Shown here in pieces: positions 45,466 through 60,153 of a stretch of 64,000 nt of DNA (its first letter is position 1; each line of letters begins with the position of its first letter). Position numbers and translations under genes: made by a program. Under the pieces are notes generated by a model, which saw only the letters and a list, made by a program, of their open reading frames with translations, searched no databases and was not told the DNA's origin. This DNA comes from Anthopleura xanthogrammica (lineage: Eukaryota; Cnidaria; Anthozoa; Actiniaria; Actiniidae). Location: contig OZ025210.1 in assembly GCA_964019055.1 (NCBI GenBank), positions 6,777,547-6,841,546 on the forward strand, written 5' to 3'.

Positions 45466-46967
45466 AAAAAAAGAGTATCTCTTGTGTTTAAAAAAAAAAA
45501 CGTAATCCTCACGTAGCCCTAGCCACAGTTACGAATCTGCATTAATGAGGGATTAATGATCTCCAGTATTGTACTGACTTAAACACGGACGTACAAGAGC
45601 GCTCAATTTGCAAAATAAAGCAATCAATTTCAACCAAGAGGGTATTAACAAGTATATTGACCCAATCCACACATAGGACACCATAGGGGAATTATATAAG
45701 AAAACAAAGGCGCGAGCGATAAAAAATGTTCTAGTGCATTTTTTACTGATTTTTTTCTACGTTCGTATTATAGAGAACATTATCTTGACCTGGAATAAAA
45801 AATTAATTAAACGCGATTTTTTTCCCGATTTTATTTTCACCTTTTACTTTTATCTAAATTGGGCTCCCTGTGGTGCCGGTTGGGTTTGATTTACTGACGT
45901 CATAACCAACGTAGACAATTATCACCATGGCAACGACAGAAGTCTGACAAAAAGGCGACAAAACTTCTAGTTTAGGATGAAGTGAGGAAAGCTCTCGATT
46001 TTACAAGGTAAATACTTATAATTCCCCTAAAATCACAGTCAGACTTATAAATTTCGTATTACTTAAGTCAGTGCAAACTAGACAAGTTCAAAAGTAACAG
46101 AAAAACAGCCTAATTTGGGATGATATGAGTTCAAAAATCGGAAAATGAAGGCGAGATAAGCTGATATTTTGCAAAGAAATATTAAGTTTGAAGTTTTATT
46201 CCTAAATTAAAAGAGAGCTTAGTAATAAATAATAAGTAATAAGTAATAAGCTTGAATGAAATACTAATGATATCAAAAGATTTTCCTAAAACGACATTCT
46301 TTGGCTTGGGTTGAGGTTGGGTTGAGTGCTTACAATTACACATGTTTCAAAGAAAATGAATGTGATGCACATTCATCTTCAATGTTGTACAAATTAATTC
46401 TTTCACTGATCGCTTTTAGCATTTCAAAATTGAAGAAAAAATGTATTGCTTTTCTAAATACTAGTAAGAGAGTAAATATCTAAAAAAAATGACCCGAAGT
46501 CAAAATATCGATCATAACATTTGCAGTACATAAACATTTGCAAATTAAGACCCCTCAGAATAGACCCCTTTCACGTGACATCAAGGCTGCACAATCTCTG
46601 AGAATTGGAAACTATTGTTTTGTTCTCCAAATCGAGCTAAATTCCAACGTGCTGCAAGGGGTCTATTCTTGGGGTGCAACCAAATGTCTCAAAATTCCTT
46701 AAGATATAAATACAATGAAACAGCCGCTATGTTGGTTGATCTAACAGGAGAAACTATTCATAATGCTCTCAAATGAAAGACCGATAATGAAATAAAGAGA
46801 TGAACAATAATAAATTCCACCATGCTTGTCGGAATGAAAGCGTGCGTCCCCTTGGAAATATGGGATAAGTATAAATTGGATAAGAATCCCTTCTACGTTG
46901 CCAGTCTCGCAAGATCAGCCATCTTTGACGGAGAGCAAGTGGACTACTACACGAATTTTCTCCAGCG

Positions 46968-47246
46968 ATGTTGAGAAACCAGGTAACTCGTGGCCCGCCT
47001 CAGGTTGTAAACACGGCCCCACCGTTGGCCCCTGCTCCAGCTCCAGCAGTACAACCAGCTGTACAACCAGCAGTACAACCAGCAGTGCGACCAGCAGTAC
47101 AACCAGCAGTACAACCAGCAGTACAACCAGCAGTACGTACAACCAGCAGTGCGACCAGTACTAACGGCCGAAGAGAAACTCGTGGTAAGGTTCTATATCA
47201 TATCGTGTTCTATCGGATTACATATTTGTATTTCGGGAGTGTTTAA
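46968..47246 (+). CDS. Pro/Ala/Val-rich repeat ORF, doubtful
   Basis: 92 codons dominated by PAVQ repeats made by a 12-bp unit (about GTACAACCAGCA) at 47050-47157. A GAAACTCGTG|GTAAGG at about 47184 could be a splice donor, which would make this a first exon. No homologous domain is visible and the same tract gives open frames on both strands, so I treat it as doubtful. Confidence 0.15.
   Translation: MLRNQVTRGPPQVVNTAPPLAPAPAPAVQPAVQPAVQPAVRPAVQPAVQPAVQPAVRTTSSATSTNGRRETRGKVLYHIVFYRITYLYFGSV
47050..47157. repeat. 12-bp minisatellite (GTACAACCAGCA)
   Basis: About nine tandem copies with small changes (GTGCGACCAGCA variants). Present only in unit B. Confidence 0.85.
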
Positions 47247-47339
47247 TGATGCTAAAACCACGTGAAGCGTAGTAATCTACGTGTATGTACTCCAAATGGA
47301 CGATTGGTTTGACTTTAAATATGCTTAGAATGACGAATG

Positions 47340-47905
47340 TATACTTATCGAACGTCTCCTCCTGCGTGAATAAAACGAGGATAATAATTAGCAGAGTTTA
47401 TGAAGCCTGCGGTAATGAAATGTGTTTAAAACCATGCATGTATATTTATTTGTTTGCATTATTCCTCCCGCGGGAATAAAGCGAGGATGATAACAAATAT
47501 TGCAAAGTTTATGAAGCCTGCGGTAATGAACTGTGCTTAAAACCGGGCATGTGTATTTATTGGTTGGAATGATTTCTCCCGCGGGAATAGAGCGAGGATG
47601 ACAACAAATATTGCAAAGGTTATAAAGACTGCCGTGATATAAATGTGCTGAAAATCAGACATGTGGATTTGTTCGAATGATTGTTCCCGCGTATAAAGCC
47701 AGGATGGTAATTAACAGGCATTATGAAGCTTTTGGTAATGAAATGTGTTTACAATCAGGCATGCATATTAGTGCCAATGATTCCTCCCGGGGGAATAAAG
47801 CGAGGTTGACAACAAAAATGGCAAAGTTTATAGAGCCTGTGGTGATAAAATGTGTTTGTAATCAGACACGTAGATTTGTTCAAATGGTTCCTCCCATGGG
47901 AATGG
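47340..47905. repeat. Tandem array of about 105-110 bp units
   Basis: Five or more units marked by CCTCCCGCGGGAATAAAGCG, AGTTTATGAAGCCTGCGGTA and AATGTGTTTAAAACC. Starts of the marker lie near 47357, 47463, 47576, 47683, 47781 and 47889. Divergence between units is moderate. Present only in unit B. Confidence 0.85.
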
Positions 47906-47946
47906 GAATCTGGTGTGCAAAACTTATGGAGGTGATTTATTTATTG

Positions 47947-48114
47947 AATAGCCCACTTTCGATACTCTGGTTGAGTGATCACGCACAAAGCAATCCAAGA
48001 CGAGGCTCCGGGGAAACAAAAGAATATATTAGGTTACTCTATTGTTTCTCCGGAGCCTCGTCTTGAATTGCTTTGTGCGTGATCACTCAACCAGAATATC
48101 GAAAGTGGGCTATT
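47947..48114. mobile_element. Long near-perfect hairpin (palindromic element)
   Basis: Arms of about 70 bp: AATAGCCCACTTTCGATACT through CCAAGACGAGGCTCCGG on the left, and CCGGAGCCTCGTCTTG through AAGTGGGCTATT on the right, around a loop of about 25 bp. It forms the right boundary of the DNA unique to unit B. Confidence 0.85.
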
Positions 48115-49040
48115 GTGAAGGGGACTATTATCAAATGAATTAAATAAAATCAAAAAGCATGTTCTTACTTGCTTACAAATTTCTTACAGAAACCAACTGA
48201 TCTGAGAAAAAATATTAGCCATGCAATCAGAATCGAGAAAAAATTTGCAAAACTGAATTGTCATCTTTAGTAGCCCGGCGACTCGGGAAACGGTTATTTT
48301 TTCTTTGTTTTATTTTCACACTCAATGAAAAGTCAATTTTTGCAGGCTTCTTGACACCTCAGTTTTGTAGTGACGTCATTTGTACGTCACTATTTAAGAT
48401 CACTGACGACTGACGACGGTAGCAGGACGATTAACCCAGACATATCTGCGAACGAAAGTCATGCAAAGTTGTTGTGTTTTTCTTAAAGATGTTCACAAAT
48501 GAATCATTGTGCACATTCCGCCAATCAAGTCGCCCACAACGGTTTGAAATTAAAGCAAGTCCGTTACTGACTGAAGCCGGCATTTTAACGTTTTTAACGT
48601 TCATATTTTTATGCCTTTCTGAAAAAAATATATATACAAAAGAAGAAGTCGAGAAACTATTTACCTTATAAATTAATGTTAAGTTCAGCGATGTATTTGT
48701 TCATGACATTTGGAAAGCATGTCATAAAAAAACGTTTACAAACTCTTTTATATTTATAAGTTTTTCTGAAAGAACATAAAACAGAAGAGGTCTTTACCTT
48801 ATAATGCTAAGTTCTGCTATGCATTCGTTCGTGACTTTAGTTATTATGTTAAAAATTTATGTCATTCATTATAAACATCATTATCTTTTTTAACCAATCA
48901 GCGAACAGCTGTTCTATATTGCATAATCAATCAGTAAACTTAATATAACTCAGTGGCCCACCTGGCAAGCCGAAACCCAAATCACTGGTACTCTGAAAAC
49001 ATCTTAACTTAGTCTCCCCGAATTCGAGTGTATCGTCAAT

Positions 49041-51315
49041 ATGGCCGGAGCAGGAGCAGGAGCAGGAGCAACAGCTGCCGCACTAGACCAGACAGCGAGA
49101 GAAATGGCCAAGGCCGTCTTGGCAGTCGTAAACTCGGATCACTTTGACAAAGAAGAAATTCGTGGGCATAAACTAACTCTTTCCCAAGCGTTCTGCCTGT
49201 TGTGGCAAAATCCTAAGAGTGGAAATGTCAGTGGCAGGAAATTTGGTATCGAGACGAATGGTGGCGCTGCTGCTGCAGTCTTGGTTGATTTAGTAGTGCT
49301 AGGGAAAGGTGAAATAGAAGTCATACCAAATAAAACTTTAGGAGTGAAAAACGATCTAATCGTCTTCAAGGTGAGTGTATATGATATTCTCTCAGAAACC
49401 ACCGTTTTGCCTTGTTTTGAAATTGGAATGATAGCTTTACTGAAAATAGTTGGAGGATAGCGAAGTGGAACATTAAAATGGTTTAAATTTTAGATAAACT
49501 GATGGATTTGGTTCGCTAGTTTTCATTGGGGAACAAATTTACATACTGTTAACACTATATATGGCGTGACATATTATGTCAGGCAATGAGAACAGATAGC
49601 AGTTGGTTCCAGGTTGAAGGGTGTCATTCAGGAACGCTAGCTCAGCAGAGGGAATGAGCGAGAAAGTGGTTGGATCTGAAATATTTGCCATTCGCGTTCC
49701 TTTAACTGAAATCATCATATTACTTGATATACGATATCACTTCACGGTAAACTGTCCAATAAAATCTCGCGATATATAATAATATGTAATCGACCCTAAA
49801 TGTGTAATAAACAAATAATAAATAGAGATTATGACATGTTAAGAGCTGATATCATTTTTATTCACTCGTTTTCCGTATCATATCGCTCACTTGCTCGCGG
49901 ACTCGCTTGTTCGCGATATGACGGGAAACTCGTGAATAAAAACAATATCAGGCTCTTTTAAAACATGTGATAATCTCTATTTATTTCATGATCATGTACT
50001 TGTAGGTGCTTTCTGACAAACCAACTGGAACATATCTGGATGCTGCTATGTTTGATAGTATCTTAAAACACCATAGCAAAAACCATGATAATCCTGACAA
50101 AGTCAAGGACTGGATTTACAAGGGCATCAGTTGTATCCAGGCCAAGCATCGTTGCTCTACCATAACACTAGACAGCTTGGTCGAACTGGGAATCCTTGAT
50201 ATGAAAGAAAAATTCATTGGACGCAATTATCCAACCGTCAAACCAGGTTACTAAAAAAATAATATCTTTTTTACAGCTATTTCCAAAAAAGTTTTTTTTT
50301 TGCTTGTTGCATCAGTTGCACACAGTGGCGGATCCAAGATATTTTAAAAAGGGAGGTTCCAAAATGGCCGCCACGCAGAAAAAGCTGGTGCGATCGACTT
50401 CAAAAAGGGGGTTTCAATTTCATTGTACTGAGAGTAAAGAACATGCATGATTGGCTTCACAAGATTTAGCTCACAAAGAGAGGTTCAATGGAACCCTCAT
50501 TCTTGTTCCCAGATCCTACTCATTAGCCAAATCTTTCGTTAAAAAGTTGAGAAGGCTCTGGGTACGAGAATGTTGAGCCAGTATAATTTTTTTTTGGCCA
50601 TACAACAGCTCACCTCATTTAGAAAAAACCTGCTAATGGTCTATCACCAATCGAGCCCTGTGATTGGCTGAGCTACTAGGGGTCTATTAGTGATAGACCT
50701 CTAGTAGCGAAAAGCGCCGGTTTTGAAAACAAAAAAATATATATTTAAAGCAAAATCCAAAACTTCTTGCATCCTTTTATTGGACCGATTAGTAGGTTTT
50801 TACTAAAACAATTAGACCTCACGCCCTCATGGCCTACGAGTCAATAGCTCATTCAGCCTTTGGCCTCATGGGCTATTGACTCGTAGACTATTCGGGCTCG
50901 AGGACTAATTGTTAAGTAGAACTGATCCTACTGAAAATATTGTCAGATGTGTGATAGGCACTTTAAAATAGCTGTATATTTGGTTTATTTATTTGACTTA
51001 TTTTGAAACTTTCAAAGCGAGTGTTTTATTCGAAACATGCATCACGGAATTTTGCCAACTTTCCACTTGTTTTTATTAGGTCTGGAGGAAGAGTTGGTGC
51101 GAGACATTCGTGCTGTAGCCTTGGATGAAGCACAACCCAGTAGTTACATCAGGGCCTTACTCACCCTTACACGTGCTGCTGATGATCTGCTGTGTGCTTC
51201 TGATCCCGTTCTGAAAAAGCACTTCTCCAAGGATGAATATGATAAAGCCAAACAACGAATCATTGCATTAGTTAGTGTTGAAAAGAAAGGCAAAGAAAAA
51301 TACGAAGGGGTTTGA
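49041..51315 (+). CDS. GPP34 (GOLPH3-like) domain protein, copy B
   Basis: Three exons: 49041-49370, 50006-50246, 51080-51315; 268 residues, same phases and splice sites as copy A, including the GTTACT donor. The frame is fully open, so both copies look functional. The N-terminus is a Gly/Ala repeat (AGAGAGAGATAAAL) made by tandem GGAGCA, where copy A has a Ser/Ala-rich version. Elsewhere only a handful of changes are seen, for example REH to RGH, WQDP to WQNP, DRVKDWIYEG to DKVKDWIYKG, SHIQAKHL to SCIQAKHR, and KYEAV to KYEGV. The 5' flank is shared with copy A for about 900 bp, so the promoters were duplicated too. Intron 1 holds a fold-back element and intron 2 an extra 300 bp, neither in copy A, so both were gained after duplication (or lost from A). 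Confidence 0.82.
49819..49984. mobile_element. Fold-back element in GPP34-B intron 1
   Basis: AAATAGAGATTATGACATGT at the left, ACATGTGATAATCTCTATTT at the right; inner arms TTTTTATTCACTCGTTTTCC and the inverse near GGGAAACTCGTGAATAAAAA. Absent from copy A. Confidence 0.8.
50624..50931. mobile_element. Extra DNA in GPP34-B intron 2, probable inserted element
   Basis: Flanks match copy A on both sides. Inside are inverted phrases such as GGGGTCTATTAGTGATAGAC and the pair GGCCTACGAGTCAATAGC and GCTATTGACTCGTAG. No coding capacity. Confidence 0.6.
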
Positions 51316-52806
51316 GTTACTCTAAAAAAAAGGACCCAAGCATTGTTGCATAATATACATTTATTTAGTATAACAATGTGGTTTTATAATAATGCTTTTA
51401 TAATTTCTTACTAACAGTAAAAGTAACAGTATAAGTAACAATAACAAAAGAAGTAAGTACAACAGTGGTGCAGCTCAACAGGGCCGAACTGAAAGCATGA
51501 GAAGGCGCCTCTGGCAGCCGCTATTCAGTCCATGTATGACCCCGGAGCACTGCTCTAACCAGTTTGTTAATAGGGTGAACCCCGGACCTCAGAGTTGAGA
51601 GGCGGGCGTTTACCATAGCGCCATCCTGACTCCCCCCAAAAAAGAGTCTCTTGCATTAAAAAAAAAAAGTAATCCTCACGTAGCCCCATTATCTTGACCT
51701 GGAATAAAAAAAATTAATTAAACGCATTTTGTTTCCCCGATTTTACTTTCAACTTTTGCTTTTATCTAAATTGGGCTCCCTGTGGTGCCGGTTGGGTTTG
51801 ATTTACTGACGTCATAACCAACGTAGACAATTATCACCATGGCAACGACAGAAGTCTGACAAGAAGGCGACAAAACGTCTTGTTTAGGACGAAGTGAGGA
51901 AAGCTCTCGATTTTACAAGGTAAATACTTATAATTTTCCCTAAAATCACAGTCAGACTTATAAATTTAGAATTACTTAAGTCAGTGCAACCTAGACAAGT
52001 TCAAAATTAACAGAAAAACAGCTTAATTTGGGATGATATGAGTTCAAAAATCGAAAAATGAAGGCGAGATAAGCGACCTGAGATAAGCTGAAGTTTTGCA
52101 AAGAAATATTAAGCTTGAATGTTTTATTCCTAAATTAAAAGAGAGCTTAGTAATAAGTAATAAGCTTGAATGAAATACTAATGATATGAAAATATTTTCC
52201 TAAAACGACATTCTTTAGCTTGGGTTGTGGTTTTTCAAAGCGAATTTTTTTTACCAAAACCAGAACAAGCGATCACTTGAAGGTCTACTGCTCACGGAAT
52301 TTGTAAGGTAAGCACATATAAGATTGAAGAAAAACAACAACAAGAACCACGGAATCATATTTCAAACCCGGAAAATTTCACTCAGTGACCATACTATGTT
52401 TTTAAAGATTCAATTTAATTGTTTTTAAACCTCTGCCTTAAAAATGTTGTGTAAATACTATTCAAGTTGGCTACTGAACATTGTACGGCTATCAATCGTT
52501 TTTTTTTTTCTTCCTATTTATTGATTTATTTTTTTGCAATTCGTTTTTTCTTTAAGCACTCTTATTTTTCAAATATGTTTACAAAAGAATCAAAAACAAT
52601 TGAAGCGGCGTTTTTAACTTAAAATTTGTAAACTGTACACTTAAGAAATTCAGTACTAAAAGAAGTAGTTTTATTTGTTTGCTTGTTTGTTTGTTTGCTT
52701 GCTTGCTTGCTTTAAATGTTTATTTGTACATGTTTGTTGGTTTGTTGACAGATGTCTTTTCAATTAACAGAGTTTCAGAGCTCATATTCGATAAACTATC
52801 AAGAGA
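51316..52806. other. Interval between GPP34-B and channel-2 coding start
   Basis: Holds the shared duplication tail to about 52232. CTCGATTTTACAAG|GTAAATAC (about 51919, duplicated at about 46008) and GGAATTTGTAAG|GTAAGCAC (about 52308) look like ends of 5' UTR exons, and TTGTTGACAG at about 52751 looks like the matching acceptor for channel 2. Confidence 0.4.
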
Positions 52807-57450
<4,644 letters not shown>

Positions 57451-57590
57451 AACATGTTTACCAAGCAATTCTGGATTACTTAGAGCCAACACGAGGCGTT
57501 GCCTCAACAAAAAATTGCAAAACAAAAAAGCGTATACGCGGGCTATGAAAACATCTCAGTTTATCAAACGCACAAGATACTTCTTTTTCG

Positions 57591-57596
57591 TTTATT
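57591..57596 (-). promoter_or_regulatory. Candidate poly(A) signal of the ADAMTS-like gene
   Basis: TTTATT on the plus strand (AATAAA on minus), about 250 bp past the stop codon at 57848. Confidence 0.4.
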
Positions 57597-57847
57597 ATCA
57601 CACGCATCCATTTACTGACAACTGAAATCATATATCCTACAAAACTTAAGAATAAGCACAAGGCTTAACGAATTTTTTTTCTTTTTTGTAAAATGTCTCC
57701 AAAATCCACATAAGAGTCTTGTACAAGCTTCACAAATGAAGTTTGCCGTCAGCAATCATTTCAAGTGGAAAGGTGTCTTTCTATCTCAACCTACACCTTT
57801 TGGTTTAATTTTCAACAACGAAACAGAGGATAACATAACTACAAGTT

Positions 57848-60100
57848 TTAAATAAACTCATAAACATAATAAGCGTAGTGGGTGCCGACCCCTCGGTAGC
57901 AGCCCTGCTGTCCCTGACCTCTCCCATATTCTTTATATGTCTTCAGCACATTGGGTCCAGACCAGCATTCCCCATAGAACTTCACACCAAACGCTCGATA
58001 CGTTGGGTTTCGTTTCTTCACTAAGCGCGCGCATGCGTCCACAGTAGGCTTGAGGTTCGTCCATATGATCTTACTGCGCATACTCCCTAGGTATACTGGA
58101 ACGGCGTGTGGATGACCATCACGATAGCACCCTAAGGATCTGTATCGTGGTGTTATTCCTATGTTGCTAGAGCCAACTAGTGGAAAATAAAAACGTTGTT
58201 ATATAAGGAAAACATTTTCTACTGCTTTTCTACTAGAGATACCAAAGCCAATCACAATGCAGGATTTTGTTGACATTTTATTCGACTTAGGGTTCAAAAA
58301 GAAAAGCAGATCTATAAAAAGACTGTTCTTACTTTTTCTTCATGAAAGGATTTAGAGTGCAAATAATATAACCGTGAAATAGTTAGCTAGCTAACTAATG
58401 ACTAATTATGTCCTAAGTTCTGCCTAAATTTGATTAGTGGAGAAATAAGCGAGCCGCGACGGGTCTTGCACGTGCAAGCATGTTTATTAATTAGTCAAAT
58501 GATCACCGCTACGCTGCGGTTTTGTAATGCGGAATAAAAAAAACAACCGTGATAATTTGAACAAACTTTTATTCCACATTAATCTATCAGTATTACAATT
58601 CAAATAGTTGTATCTGCGTCTTGATTTATTGACCTGTGTCTTCATTTTTAACTCATTAAAAGTCAGAAACACATTCTTTTGTGCACTGAGTCGTTGATCT
58701 AGAAAAAGCCCGTGCTCCTGTCATGCCTCGCTTATTTCCTATGTCTTGCCTAACTAAGCACTAACTATCTCCTATTTCTTGCTATCTATTTCACGGTTAT
58801 ATTATTTGCACTCTATTATCCAAAGTTCTAATTTTCTCAGGTGGAGGCTGATTATTGAGCTTTATTTTAGCGATTTTTGTGAGTTTTATATATTACGTAC
58901 CAGGACACAGGATATCAGAGTTGCAAGGTTCTTGCGTCGGTGGGCGTGGTGCATGACGACACATGTGGGGCGCTAGTGGCGTGTAATGCCCGTTCTCGTT
59001 GAGGCGACGGCAAGCAAGCTTCCTCGTTACTTGGCCACCAGCACATGTTTTGGAACACTATAAACAAACAAACCCATATTTGTAGTTTATGAATTTAAAA
59101 ATTAAAGCTCTGTTACACGTTGAAACTTTTAGCTGAAACTTGTGTGCAAAGATGTTGCGAGACAAGTTTCAGAACGAATTGTACCGTGTAACACCCCAGC
59201 TTTGTGAAACTTTCTTCGCGAGAAAGTTTCACGAAAAGTAGAACTGCTTTCTATTCGTGCAACAGAAACTTGTGTCGCGAACAAGTTTCAGAACGAAATT
59301 GCGCCATGTAACACCCCCGTAGAACTTGTACATGTCAACGCCGTTGCATACAAGTTTCAGCTAAAATTTTCAACGTGTAACAGGTCCTTCAAAAAAAAGA
59401 TAAACTTCTTGTCTCTACACATACACTAACTAAAAAAAATGAGCAAAAATACTAAAACACTTAAATTCATTACGTTTTGAAATTTGACATGGGTGAACAT
59501 AGACATAGTTATCAGTAGGAATAGATGTATTTGTGTTTTCGCGGGCTATGCAAAGGTACACGCATAAGAGTGGATACTGTATGTATTCGATGTTGACTGC
59601 GAGGAACACCTGCATTCATCCCAGCAAGTTTCCGTCTGTGACGGCGCCAAAAATGTTGCCTTTTAACGTAGCAGGGTTGAGCACACGATGTGATCTTACC
59701 AGTCGCAATCAACGTTGCGTAAAAGCTAAAGAAGCTAGAACGTACCTTTCCCCATGCAAGAGGAGTCCATTCTGGAAGACAGTCAATCTTATTACAATCC
59801 CTTGACATTGGTCCGGGTGGATTACCCCGGCATCTGTTATTAGGCACGGTACGATAGATACCCTTAGCGATTTGCTCACGGCATATCTTACGTCGTGTTT
59901 GAGTGCCTTTGCCACAGGTTTTGGAGCATGGCCTCCATGGCGCATCTCTGAACCACCTGCAAAACGGTGACAATCAGTCAGTAAAACAATCATTAAACCA
60001 AGATTTCTTTGTTTGCATATTTGACCATAACTTTATAGGATCCGACAGCATAGGATAAATATTGTGATATTTTCTATTTTCTTAAAGAAAAAGTCAAAAC

Positions 60101-60153
<53 letters not shown>

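Larger units (their letters stand above)
41673..46314 (+). repeat. Segmental tandem duplication, left unit (A)
   Basis: About 4.6 kb. It starts GTGATGCACATTCATCTTCA and ends near TTCCTAAAACGACATTCTTT; both phrases recur in unit B (46357 and about 52200). The unit carries the whole GPP34-A gene with its upstream region and 3' flank. Confidence 0.9.
46357..52232 (+). repeat. Segmental tandem duplication, right unit (B)
   Basis: About 5.9 kb, matching unit A in the same orientation. Relative to A: the stretch 46757-48113 replaces A's 42076-42530; a fold-back element is added in GPP34 intron 1 (49819-49984); about 300 bp is added in intron 2 (50624-50931); the right end of the intron-2 MITE is missing; and A's 45541-45780 is largely absent. 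Confidence 0.9.

Noticed and set aside
46915..47142. Minus-strand hydrophobic Val/Leu repeat ORF that looks like a membrane helix
   Set aside because: Antisense of the 12-bp minisatellite; no flanking coding signal.
47340..47905. Array with regularly spaced markers, considered as a CRISPR-like array
   Set aside because: The units are similar along their whole length, with no unique spacers, and the setting is a eukaryotic genome.
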